Positions 7,070-13,213 of a stretch of DNA of 20,897 nt are shown one piece after another. The position numbers and the translations under genes were made by a program. Below the pieces are notes generated by a model. It was not told the DNA's origin, did no database searches, and was given only the letters and a program-made list of their open reading frames with translations. Each line of letters starts with the position of its first letter. Position 1 is the stretch's first letter. The stretch comes from G039029935 sp039029935 (GTDB lineage: Bacteria > Chloroflexota > Anaerolineae > Caldilineales > Caldilineaceae). Where the stretch lies: positions 1-20,897 of the forward strand of contig JBCCFC010000059.1 of NCBI GenBank assembly GCA_039029935.1. The letters are read 5' to 3'.

Positions 7070-8224
7070 TCAGACTTGCTTGATCGCGAGCTGTTGACGT
7101 ATCTTATCAATAATCGCTTTAATCTCTTTTTCCTGTGCCTCGATGCTCTCCACCAATTTAAACTGCACACAGGCTCGCTTCAAATTATGCTCAGGGTACT
7201 GCGTCTTAAAGTAAACATCACCCGCCAAATAGTCAGCAAAGAAGCGTAGACCTAACTCAAAACTGATCAACCGTGCGGCGTCATAAATATAGCGATAGTC
7301 ATGCTCTGTGAAAAACTGTGCTGTTTCTTGCAAATAGCCCATCAGAATTTGACGACATAGGTCGGTATCAAAAACCACGCTATCTATGTCCTGCGTTTCT
7401 TCACCCGCAGGGTTGCAACAGGACCGCAGGCAATCACCAATATCATAATGAACCAGCCCCGGCTTTACCGTGTCCAAATCCACAATGCTGATGGCGTGAC
7501 CAGTGCTTTCGTCAATCATAATATTGTTGACCTTCGGATCACCATGAATTGAACGGACCTGTAGCTCACCCTGCTCCTTGGCTACCTCCAGAATTGATGC
7601 CCATTCACGGCGATGACGAACAATGTCATGGCAATAGGCAACCTCGGAGGGGTGATGACCATTTGACGAAACCCGTTGATAGACAGCGTCATAATGTTGC
7701 AGATATTGGGGCGTGATGTGAAACCCTTCTAGGGTATCGTACAGTTGGTTCGGGTCGAGATCGCTGAGAAGGTTATGAAATCGACCGAGTGCATAGCCGG
7801 ACTCATAGGCGTGGTCAGGGTTGATGACGGTGTGGTGGGTGACAGAATTGCCCACAAAGGTAATTGCCCGCCAGACATCTCGTGCATCATCAATATAGCA
7901 GTCTTGCTGTTCTTGCGTGGCGATAATTTCTGGCACTGTCCAATGGCGGTTCTGTGCGCTGCTGCTCTTGGTTCCATTTTTTAAATGTTGTTGCACATGA
8001 GCAGTAAACGTGCGCATGTTTTTGAGAATCAGCTCTGGGCGACGAAATACATGCTGATTAATGCGCTGCATGATAAATTTATCATCATTGATCCCAGTGA
8101 TAGGGGCATGAGTACGCACCAAATAGGTGTCGTTGACATTGCCTTCGCCATACTCCAACACATCCATAACTGTTGTATTGGCACAAAATTGTTGGGCAAT
8201 ATAGGTTAGGTCTGCTTGGTTCAT
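7070..8224 (-). CDS. APH-fold sugar kinase-like phosphotransferase, NahK-related
   Basis: This 384-residue protein has the aminoglycoside-phosphotransferase/choline-kinase fold. Its glycine-rich loop is EYGEGNVNDTYLV (24-36), the catalytic loop HGDPKVNNIM (227-236; D229 the likely base, N234 metal) and the metal-binding segment IVDLDTVKPG (247-256; D249/D251). The GEGNVNDT and DLDTVKPG forms match the N-acetylhexosamine 1-kinase (NahK) branch better than antibiotic-resistance enzymes. The likely reaction is ATP-dependent phosphorylation of a free sugar at C1 in the cytoplasm, with the exact sugar unknown. It is the last gene of a minus-strand run after a sulfatase and an RraA-like gene, supporting salvage of a sulfated amino sugar. 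ATG 8224 follows AAGAAGAGAC and overlaps a four-codon mini-frame (see 8222-8249). An APH-type role in another metabolite pathway remains possible. Confidence 0.75.
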   Translation of the reverse strand: MNQADLTYIAQQFCANTTVMDVLEYGEGNVNDTYLVRTHAPITGINDDKFIMQRINQHVFRRPELILKNMRTFTAHVQQHLKNGTKSSSAQNRHWTVPEIIATQEQQDCYIDDARDVWRAITFVGNSVTHHTVINPDHAYESGYALGRFHNLLSDLDPNQLYDTLEGFHITPQYLQHYDAVYQRVSSNGHHPSEVAYCHDIVRHRREWASILEVAKEQGELQVRSIHGDPKVNNIMIDESTGHAISIVDLDTVKPGLVHYDIGDCLRSCCNPAGEETQDIDSVVFDTDLCRQILMGYLQETAQFFTEHDYRYIYDAARLISFELGLRFFADYLAGDVYFKTQYPEHNLKRACVQFKLVESIEAQEKEIKAIIDKIRQQLAIKQV

Positions 8225-8249
8225 GTCTCTTCTTTCATGTCTCTTCTTT
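8222..8249 (-). promoter_or_regulatory. Duplicated translation-start module and MKET mini-ORF at the kinase start
   Basis: A 14-base unit is repeated in tandem (8222-8235, 8236-8249). On the minus strand each copy reads AAAGAAGAGACATG, a purine-rich ribosome site with an ATG. The upstream ATG opens ATG AAA GAA GAG ACA TGA, a Met-Lys-Glu-Thr mini-ORF whose TGA overlaps the kinase ATG as ATGA. This arrangement favours translational coupling or re-initiation at the kinase. Confidence 0.6.
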
Positions 8250-8259
8250 CGTATTGCTT

Positions 8260-8284
8260 GGGCGGAGGCAAGCCCCGCCCCTAC
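8260..8284. repeat. GC-rich palindromic repeat, copy B
   Basis: GGGCGGAGGCAAGCCCCGCC followed by CCTAC can fold into a GC-only stem with one bulge. It is the counterpart of copy A at 7016-7039, inverted, and lies in the gap between the RraA-like gene and the kinase. It could attenuate or stabilise the shared transcript. Confidence 0.6.
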
Positions 8285-8331
8285 AACATTGTTCTGTATC
8301 TATTTGGTCTATATCTATTTGGCGATAACAA

Positions 8332-9141
8332 TTATCGTTTTGAAAGCCAATCTTGATAATCTGCCTCAATAGGGTCTGCCCACTTGCCGACATCAATTTC
8401 GCCAGGTGTATATTTGCCTTCACTCAAACGTAACTTACCAAATATATCGCGCACACGGATATCCTCCGATGTCTCGACGACTTCCTGTGCTAGATGTGCA
8501 GGGATAAAGGTAACACCTGTTGCTGTACCCAGAACAACATCACCAGGCAACACAGTAGTGTGGTTGATACGGATGGGGATGTTGATGCCTGCAAGCGTGA
8601 CATCCTTGATGGCAGATGGATCAAACCCACGACAGAAAATCGCTAAGTTCGTCATCTCGCGAATCCCTGCATAGTCGCGAATGCCACATTCAAAGACGGC
8701 GCCAGCGTTGGTGCGTGTTCCAATCGAAGTACCCAAATTGTCACCAATAAATGTACCATCCTTGACCTTGCCAAACATATCCACCACAAGGACATCATTA
8801 TTTTCTAAGGTGTCAATCACCCATGAATTCTGCCCCCCAATACGCCCCTGCTCTGTCCCCAACTCTTGCACCAAGTTGTGTAAGTCAGGACGATGAGGAA
8901 CCATCATGGCAGTGACAGCACGACCCACAAGCACTTTATCCGGATGCGTCTCCACCCAATTGCCTTCAAACTGTAAGTGATAGTCATGTTTTTGTAGCAC
9001 TGCCCACGCCTCCTCAGAGGTCACGAGCTTCATGCGCGCCAACAAGTCATCAGACACAAGTGGCCGTCCCTTGGGGCAGCGGTCTCCCTGCCATTCTCTA
9101 GTTAGGCTTTGAATAATTTCAACTGGATTTTCTATATGCAT
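8332..9141 (-). CDS. RraA-family protein, 4-hydroxy-4-methyl-2-oxoglutarate aldolase-like
   Basis: This 269-residue protein is of the RraA/HMG-aldolase family. The signature runs from GDNLGTSIGTRTNAGAVF (133-150) to ECGIRD (151-156), with the substrate- and metal-binding R155-D156 pair, then PGDVVLGTATGVTFIP (199-214). It has an N-terminal extension of about 70 residues and a C-terminal tail not found in short RraA proteins (about 160 residues). Well-studied members are metal-dependent aldolases and oxaloacetate decarboxylases, or inhibitors of RNase E; an enzymatic role fits this operon better. ATG 9141 is chosen because AAAGGA lies eight bases upstream; the frame runs on to 9168 but that extension would overlap the leader. 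The sulfatase stop is 29 bases upstream. A 12-base palindrome, ACTTGTACAAGT (9159-9170), sits between them. Confidence 0.8.
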   Translation of the reverse strand: MHIENPVEIIQSLTREWQGDRCPKGRPLVSDDLLARMKLVTSEEAWAVLQKHDYHLQFEGNWVETHPDKVLVGRAVTAMMVPHRPDLHNLVQELGTEQGRIGGQNSWVIDTLENNDVLVVDMFGKVKDGTFIGDNLGTSIGTRTNAGAVFECGIRDYAGIREMTNLAIFCRGFDPSAIKDVTLAGINIPIRINHTTVLPGDVVLGTATGVTFIPAHLAQEVVETSEDIRVRDIFGKLRLSEGKYTPGEIDVGKWADPIEADYQDWLSKR

Positions 9142-9170
9142 GGTTATTTTCCTTTTGTACTTGTACAAGT

Positions 9171-10673
9171 TTAAGATATTTTAATCCCTATTCGCTCAAA
9201 TTGCTCTGGCGGCGCATCATTTTCGTTCATAATACGCACCATATGCGCAATCATCATCGCTTCGAGCTCGGCATCTTGAAGAGGGTTTTCCTGCTGTGGG
9301 TCTGTCTCTAAATCAAAGAGCCATGTTTCCATATTGGGTGGGCGTCCCGGATTTGATCGGGCGGGAATTTTCATGGTACGGCACTCTTTGGTAAAGGAGA
9401 ATGGCTCTGCTAATTCAATGTTTGTCAACTCCTGTGGATGAAAACGTGAACGCATGTGTGTCGGCATCAGCGTATACTCGTAGAGTGGCGTATTCTCTGG
9501 GGTGGCTGTGGCGCGCATATAGACGTAACGGCCATCAGTGACATTGATGTGACTGCCGTGTTGCCCAAAGATGACGGCGTCGCGCGTGGGGGTATTGTTG
9601 GCGATAGTATCCCCCAGGGCGATACCCTGCATATCTTTAGGGCGTTCAACACCAAAGAAGTCTAGCAGGGTTGCAGGGATGTCAATCATCTGTACCAGTT
9701 CATTGTTGCGTTCTCCTTGGCGGCGACAACGCGGGTCCCAGACGAAGAATGGTGTATGAGCTACTTCATCATAAAACGGTGCCACCATCTTTGCCCACCA
9801 ATCGTGTTCACCCAACAGAAAACCGTGATCCGTGCAGACAATCAGCATGGTGTCTTCCCATAGATTGAGTTCATCCATCTTGTCGAGTACTTTGCCTAAA
9901 TAGGCATCGCACATCGAAAGCAATGCTGCATATTCATAGCGCATGTGTTGCACTTGCTCTGGCGTCTCTTGAACGCGGCGATAGGGTGGCCAGTCAAAGT
10001 GGGGGCCATCGTAGTCATGTGGATAGAGGTCTTTATAGTGTTGCTGCGTGAAGAACGGCTCATGGGGATCAAATGTCTCCAGATGCAGAAACCAGTTGTC
10101 GGCAGTGTGGTTTTCGTCGATAAAGTTTAATCCTTCGTGGAAGGTTTTCGCCTGGGGCATATCATCTTCACTCGTCAAATATGTACGGTTGACCCAATCT
10201 TGACGGAACATGTAGGTCATTGACTTGGGTACGTTGAGATTGGCTGGAATTCTGGTCATATTGAGTGTATCAGGGAATTCTGGGTCCCTGACCGAACCTT
10301 TCCACTTATCACCCTCTTGCCCGCGCAAAAATTGCCACGTATTATAACGATGGTGATAGGTACAGCCGCCATCCTCAAAGTAGTGCTGATGGTCAGTGGC
10401 AAGATGTGTATAGATATCATTCTCAGAGAGGATTTCTGGCATAGAGTCATCAAATGGTTCCAGTGGTCCCCAGCTACGATGCAGGAAGTTATAGCGGCCT
10501 GTGTGCAGTTCACGACGCGCAGGCATACAGGGCATACTGCCCACATAAGCATTGTCAAAGGTGACGGTGTGGTCGGCAAGCCGCTGGAAGTTGGGCGCAT
10601 GGGTCCACTCACATCCATAAGGGGGCAACATGTGGCGGTTGAGCGTGTCAAACATGACCATAATGGCTTTCAT
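9171..10673 (-). CDS. Type I (formylglycine) sulfatase
   Basis: This 500-residue member of the alkaline-phosphatase superfamily hydrolyses sulfate esters. The site converted to formylglycine is C49 in CMPARRELHTGR (C-x-P-x-R with Met at position two, where Ser, Thr, Ala, Gly or Cys is usual). Other metal or sulfate ligands are likely in MVMFDTLNR (D9), FDPHEP (D202, H204) and CTDHGFLLGEHDWWAK (D282, H283, H290). There is no signal peptide, so it probably acts in the cytoplasm on imported substrate, which fits a neighbouring kinase and sugar permeases. ATG 10673 has AAGGAG six bases upstream. The stop of an Rpn-family fragment is only 10 bases upstream, and the RraA-like gene follows. A maturase (anaerobic or FGE type) is not in the window. 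The substrate is unknown; phosphonate or phosphate ester hydrolysis is an alternative. Confidence 0.9.
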   Translation of the reverse strand: MKAIMVMFDTLNRHMLPPYGCEWTHAPNFQRLADHTVTFDNAYVGSMPCMPARRELHTGRYNFLHRSWGPLEPFDDSMPEILSENDIYTHLATDHQHYFEDGGCTYHHRYNTWQFLRGQEGDKWKGSVRDPEFPDTLNMTRIPANLNVPKSMTYMFRQDWVNRTYLTSEDDMPQAKTFHEGLNFIDENHTADNWFLHLETFDPHEPFFTQQHYKDLYPHDYDGPHFDWPPYRRVQETPEQVQHMRYEYAALLSMCDAYLGKVLDKMDELNLWEDTMLIVCTDHGFLLGEHDWWAKMVAPFYDEVAHTPFFVWDPRCRRQGERNNELVQMIDIPATLLDFFGVERPKDMQGIALGDTIANNTPTRDAVIFGQHGSHINVTDGRYVYMRATATPENTPLYEYTLMPTHMRSRFHPQELTNIELAEPFSFTKECRTMKIPARSNPGRPPNMETWLFDLETDPQQENPLQDAELEAMMIAHMVRIMNENDAPPEQFERIGIKIS

Positions 10674-10683
10674 TGGTGTCTCC

Positions 10684-11127
10684 TTAGATAATTTTCTCTG
10701 GCAGGTGTTGGAGAAAATGTTCTACTTTCTCAATATCCATCGCATGATTAATCAACTGGACAAACTCATCTTTCTCCTCGATAGTTTGCAAGCGAATTTG
10801 AATCATGAGACTCAAGGCTTCGTCAATCTCGAAGCGATGATGCAACAACTGCAAAATCATATCTCGTTTGTCTTGGCGACCTTGTTCAATGCCTTGTTCA
10901 ATGCCCTCCTCGCGTCCCTGTTCAGCACCAACAAGAATGCCCCGGTCGTACCCTTTGCGTTCTATATCCATCATGTACATCATCTTGAATTCCTCCTCGA
11001 TTTCACCCCACTCAATTTGAAATTTTTCCTGTAAAGGTTCCGGCAACCCCATCATCCAGTCCACAAGACGCACTAGCCGGATGATTTGTTCATTTTTGAT
11101 GCCTCGTTTATACAACTCACGTACCAT
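10684..11127 (-). pseudogene. Rpn/PD-(D/E)XK family C-terminal fragment
   Basis: This 147-residue frame matches only the C-terminal part of Rpn-type 'transposase' nucleases: MVRELYKRGIKNEQIIRLVR, a WMMGLPEPLQEKFQIEW linker, acidic helices, GREEGIEQGIEQGRQ coiled repeats and a helical tail. The nuclease core with its D...E-x-K residues, usually 170-200 residues, is absent, and 11128-11251 shows no trace of it. Even so, AAGAGGA lies about nine bases before the ATG, so the fragment may be translated. Its TAA is 10 bases before the sulfatase ATG, making it the apparent first gene of the sulfatase operon. It may be a dead remnant, or a small protein kept for expression coupling. A related full-length gene lies at 3713-4822. 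Confidence 0.65.
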
Positions 11128-11251
11128 CCAAATGATTCCTCTTTGTTCTATTGCGATGATAATGAAATAAATTAGATCATGTTTTCTGGCATATCAAAAT
11201 CAAACCGATGTTCCGTTTTACCTTCATTAAGGTTAGGTGTCAAAACACAAT

Positions 11252-12367
11252 CTACTTTTTTAGCTTTTCTTCTGCTAATACACGAAACTGTTTCATGCTA
11301 AAAAATAACGTCACCATTCCACTAAACAATAGAAAACTCCAATAGGCAATACCGCGTATGAGAAGAATGGTAGCCGAGATGTTGATCATTGGTAGTGCTA
11401 AAAATTGTAACACCGCTGCATAGGCGGTTTCAATTTGCCCGATGCCACCCGGCGTAATGGGGATCGCGGCCAGCAAATCAACAGTCATGGCGACAAACGT
11501 GATGGCATCCAACGGTAAGTCTGGCTGTGTCGCACTGCTTAAACTACGAACAACCAACCAGAGCACAAGGGCATCACAGAGCCAAATGTATAGGCTTTCG
11601 GCCAATAAAATCAGTGCATACACAGGGCGTACTGCCAACTGTCGAACCGCCAGCACCATCTCTTGGATAAAGGCAAACAGTTTATCCAAGATAACAATCG
11701 CCTTTTCCGCAAAAATTGGCCGACGATTCTGTACAGATTTGTGTGTAACAAGCCACAGACAAAAACGTTTTATATTGTTCAGGAAAAAGGGTGTCATCAG
11801 CACACCCAATCCGGCAACACCCAGCATAGTGACACTGACAACATAGGTCACAAAGACCCATGTGGGAAACGCGCCGCGTAGAATACCAAATCCCACAACG
11901 GCCCCGATCATCAAAATCGCGCCTAAGTCAAGCAGCCGTTCGAGCAGAATGGACCCGACGCTGTCTGCAATGGGGACAGGGTTTATGTTGTCTCTATCGC
12001 CTTGATTTGTATTGCGCAGCAACCCCACACGTACAGCATCGCCTGCTCTGGCGGGAATGAGTGCGCTGATAAACCACCCACAAATCAACAAGGCAGTGAC
12101 ATACACATAGCGGCGAGAATGCCCCAACATGGTAAGCAGTAGTTGCCAGCGATGCCCACGCACAGCAAATCCACTATAGTGGATCAACATAGCAAATGCA
12201 ATGAATGTCCAATTGGCATCGCGAACTGTCTTGAGTACCTCTTGACTGCCACTCATAAAAAGTAAAATAGCATAGGTACACAGCGCAAAAATTAGCAGTA
12301 ATGCTAGTCGCTGTAGCTGAAGCTTCTGTAACGCTGTTTGAATTGATTGGATTGGGTAGTCAGACAT
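11252..12367 (-). CDS. Lysylphosphatidylglycerol synthase transmembrane (UPF0104/AglD-type) family protein
   Basis: This 371-residue integral membrane protein has roughly eight hydrophobic segments. Family landmarks are WFISALIPARAGDAVRVGLL (like the N-x-LLPAR-GE-VR motif), ILLERLLDLGAILM, and ITPGGIGQIETAYAAVL near the C terminus. The family covers flippase or membrane parts of MprF and polyprenyl-glycan proteins such as AglD. No soluble aminoacyl-transferase domain is attached, so lysine transfer is not implied; lipid or lipid-linked sugar translocation is likelier. The frame extends to 12421, but those residues (HSLFQPFNSSTFQLF) translate a simple repeat, so ATG 12367 is preferred; no good ribosome site is visible. 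It follows a GNAT gene on the same strand. Confidence 0.8.
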   Translation of the reverse strand: MSDYPIQSIQTALQKLQLQRLALLLIFALCTYAILLFMSGSQEVLKTVRDANWTFIAFAMLIHYSGFAVRGHRWQLLLTMLGHSRRYVYVTALLICGWFISALIPARAGDAVRVGLLRNTNQGDRDNINPVPIADSVGSILLERLLDLGAILMIGAVVGFGILRGAFPTWVFVTYVVSVTMLGVAGLGVLMTPFFLNNIKRFCLWLVTHKSVQNRRPIFAEKAIVILDKLFAFIQEMVLAVRQLAVRPVYALILLAESLYIWLCDALVLWLVVRSLSSATQPDLPLDAITFVAMTVDLLAAIPITPGGIGQIETAYAAVLQFLALPMINISATILLIRGIAYWSFLLFSGMVTLFFSMKQFRVLAEEKLKK

Positions 12368-12441
12368 AAAAAGTTGAAAGGTTGAAGAGTTGAAGGGTTG
12401 AAATAAGCTATGATTCCTCATTCAACCTTTCAGCTTTTCAA
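12368..12441. repeat. Simple repeat of GTTGAA heptamer-like units forming an inverted pair
   Basis: GTTGAAAGGTTGAAGAGTTG and a following GAAGGGTTGAA on the plus strand are mirrored by TTCAACCTTTCAGCTTTTCA about 20 bases on. The units can pair as an imperfect hairpin. The element fills the gap between the GNAT gene and the membrane-protein gene. Similar TTCAACCTTTCAAC strings occur in many environmental genomes, as far as I recall. Confidence 0.55.
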
Positions 12442-12442
12442 C

Positions 12443-13153
12443 TCAAAGTTTTAATTGGTATAGACACATTTTCCGTCCATAAAGCGTAAACTCACGCTGA
12501 AAAACAAATGCGTGTCGTTCATAAAATCGGCGCGCACCGTGATTATTGGCATCGACTGTGACATCCAGCAGCGTAATTTGGCGTACTTGACAATCCGCAA
12601 CAAGTTGTTGTAGGAGTTGTGTGCCGATGCCTTGGCTGCGCGCTGTAGATTTTACCATGATTGACAATAATTCGGCAGTTGCGACATGTGTGGATTGTGT
12701 TTTTGATTGTTGTGACTCTGGCTGTAAATCTGCCTGTGGTTCTGAAACAAGTAGTGGGTAGAGGACGGTTTGGAGACTATGGGGGATCAATGATGGCTTT
12801 TTGGCAAAGGCCATTAGCAGAGGCGGCAATAGCTGTGGGAGGCGTCTGGTTCCCATCTCAAAGAAGAGTTTGCCTACGCTGGTCGTGGCACTAATAAATC
12901 CCTCAATAGGTTCTGTATTCTCTATACCCTCTTGATTTGATTGATTTGAGGACGGATAGACATACCCAAAACCGACGGGGGATTGTGGCAACGTCTTGTA
13001 AAAAATGGTTAACACATCGGGACCAAGGCTGGTTAGAAAGGTGCCAGGTTGACCGGCAATGTGCAGGCGAGCAGCATGGGTTGCATGGGCAGGCAAGAGG
13101 GGGATTAACAGCTTGTTTGTGTCATTTGCTGATGGTTGTGATGTTGTCGTCAT
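12443..13153 (-). CDS. GNAT-family N-acetyltransferase
   Basis: This cytoplasmic acetyl-CoA-dependent transferase has 236 residues, longer than the usual 150-180. The C-terminal third carries the GNAT core: ELLSIMVKSTARSQGIGTQL, with the R/Q-x-x-G-x-G/A pyrophosphate-binding turn as RSQGIG, then LLDVTVDANNHGARRFYERH (motif B). A glutamine/serine-rich linker (PQADLQPESQQSKTQST) splits the fold and explains the extra length. The N-terminal part (IPLLPAHATHAARLHIAGQP, then GTFLTSLGPDVL) resembles sugar-processing GNATs of capsule clusters, but the acceptor is unknown. ATG 13153 is preferred; a TTG at 13177 is in frame but lies next to a palindrome, and neither has a clear ribosome site. It sits between a hybrid histidine kinase and a membrane protein on the same strand, a possible operon. 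Confidence 0.75.
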   Translation of the reverse strand: MTTTSQPSANDTNKLLIPLLPAHATHAARLHIAGQPGTFLTSLGPDVLTIFYKTLPQSPVGFGYVYPSSNQSNQEGIENTEPIEGFISATTSVGKLFFEMGTRRLPQLLPPLLMAFAKKPSLIPHSLQTVLYPLLVSEPQADLQPESQQSKTQSTHVATAELLSIMVKSTARSQGIGTQLLQQLVADCQVRQITLLDVTVDANNHGARRFYERHAFVFQREFTLYGRKMCLYQLKL

Positions 13154-13182
13154 TGGTATGTATGTCTCGTTAGTCAAGTAAT

Positions 13183-13212
13183 ACAGGTTGTTTACCTGTG
13201 ACGGGCGCCCGT
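13183..13212. repeat. Paired palindromes between the histidine kinase and GNAT genes
   Basis: ACAGGT-TGTTT-ACCTGT (13183-13199) is a 6-bp stem-loop, followed directly by the perfect 12-base palindrome ACGGGCGCCCGT (13201-13212). There is no T-run. It may be a REP-like repeat or a processing site in the shared transcript. Confidence 0.5.
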
Positions 13213-13213
13213 A

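Noticed and set aside
11128..11251. Possible N-terminal part of the Rpn fragment
   Set aside because: The frame is closed by stops and shows none of the nuclease core motifs.
12368..12421. N-terminal extension of the membrane protein (HSLFQPFNSSTFQLF)
   Set aside because: Translation of the GTTGAA repeat; the family-like protein starts at MSDYPIQ.
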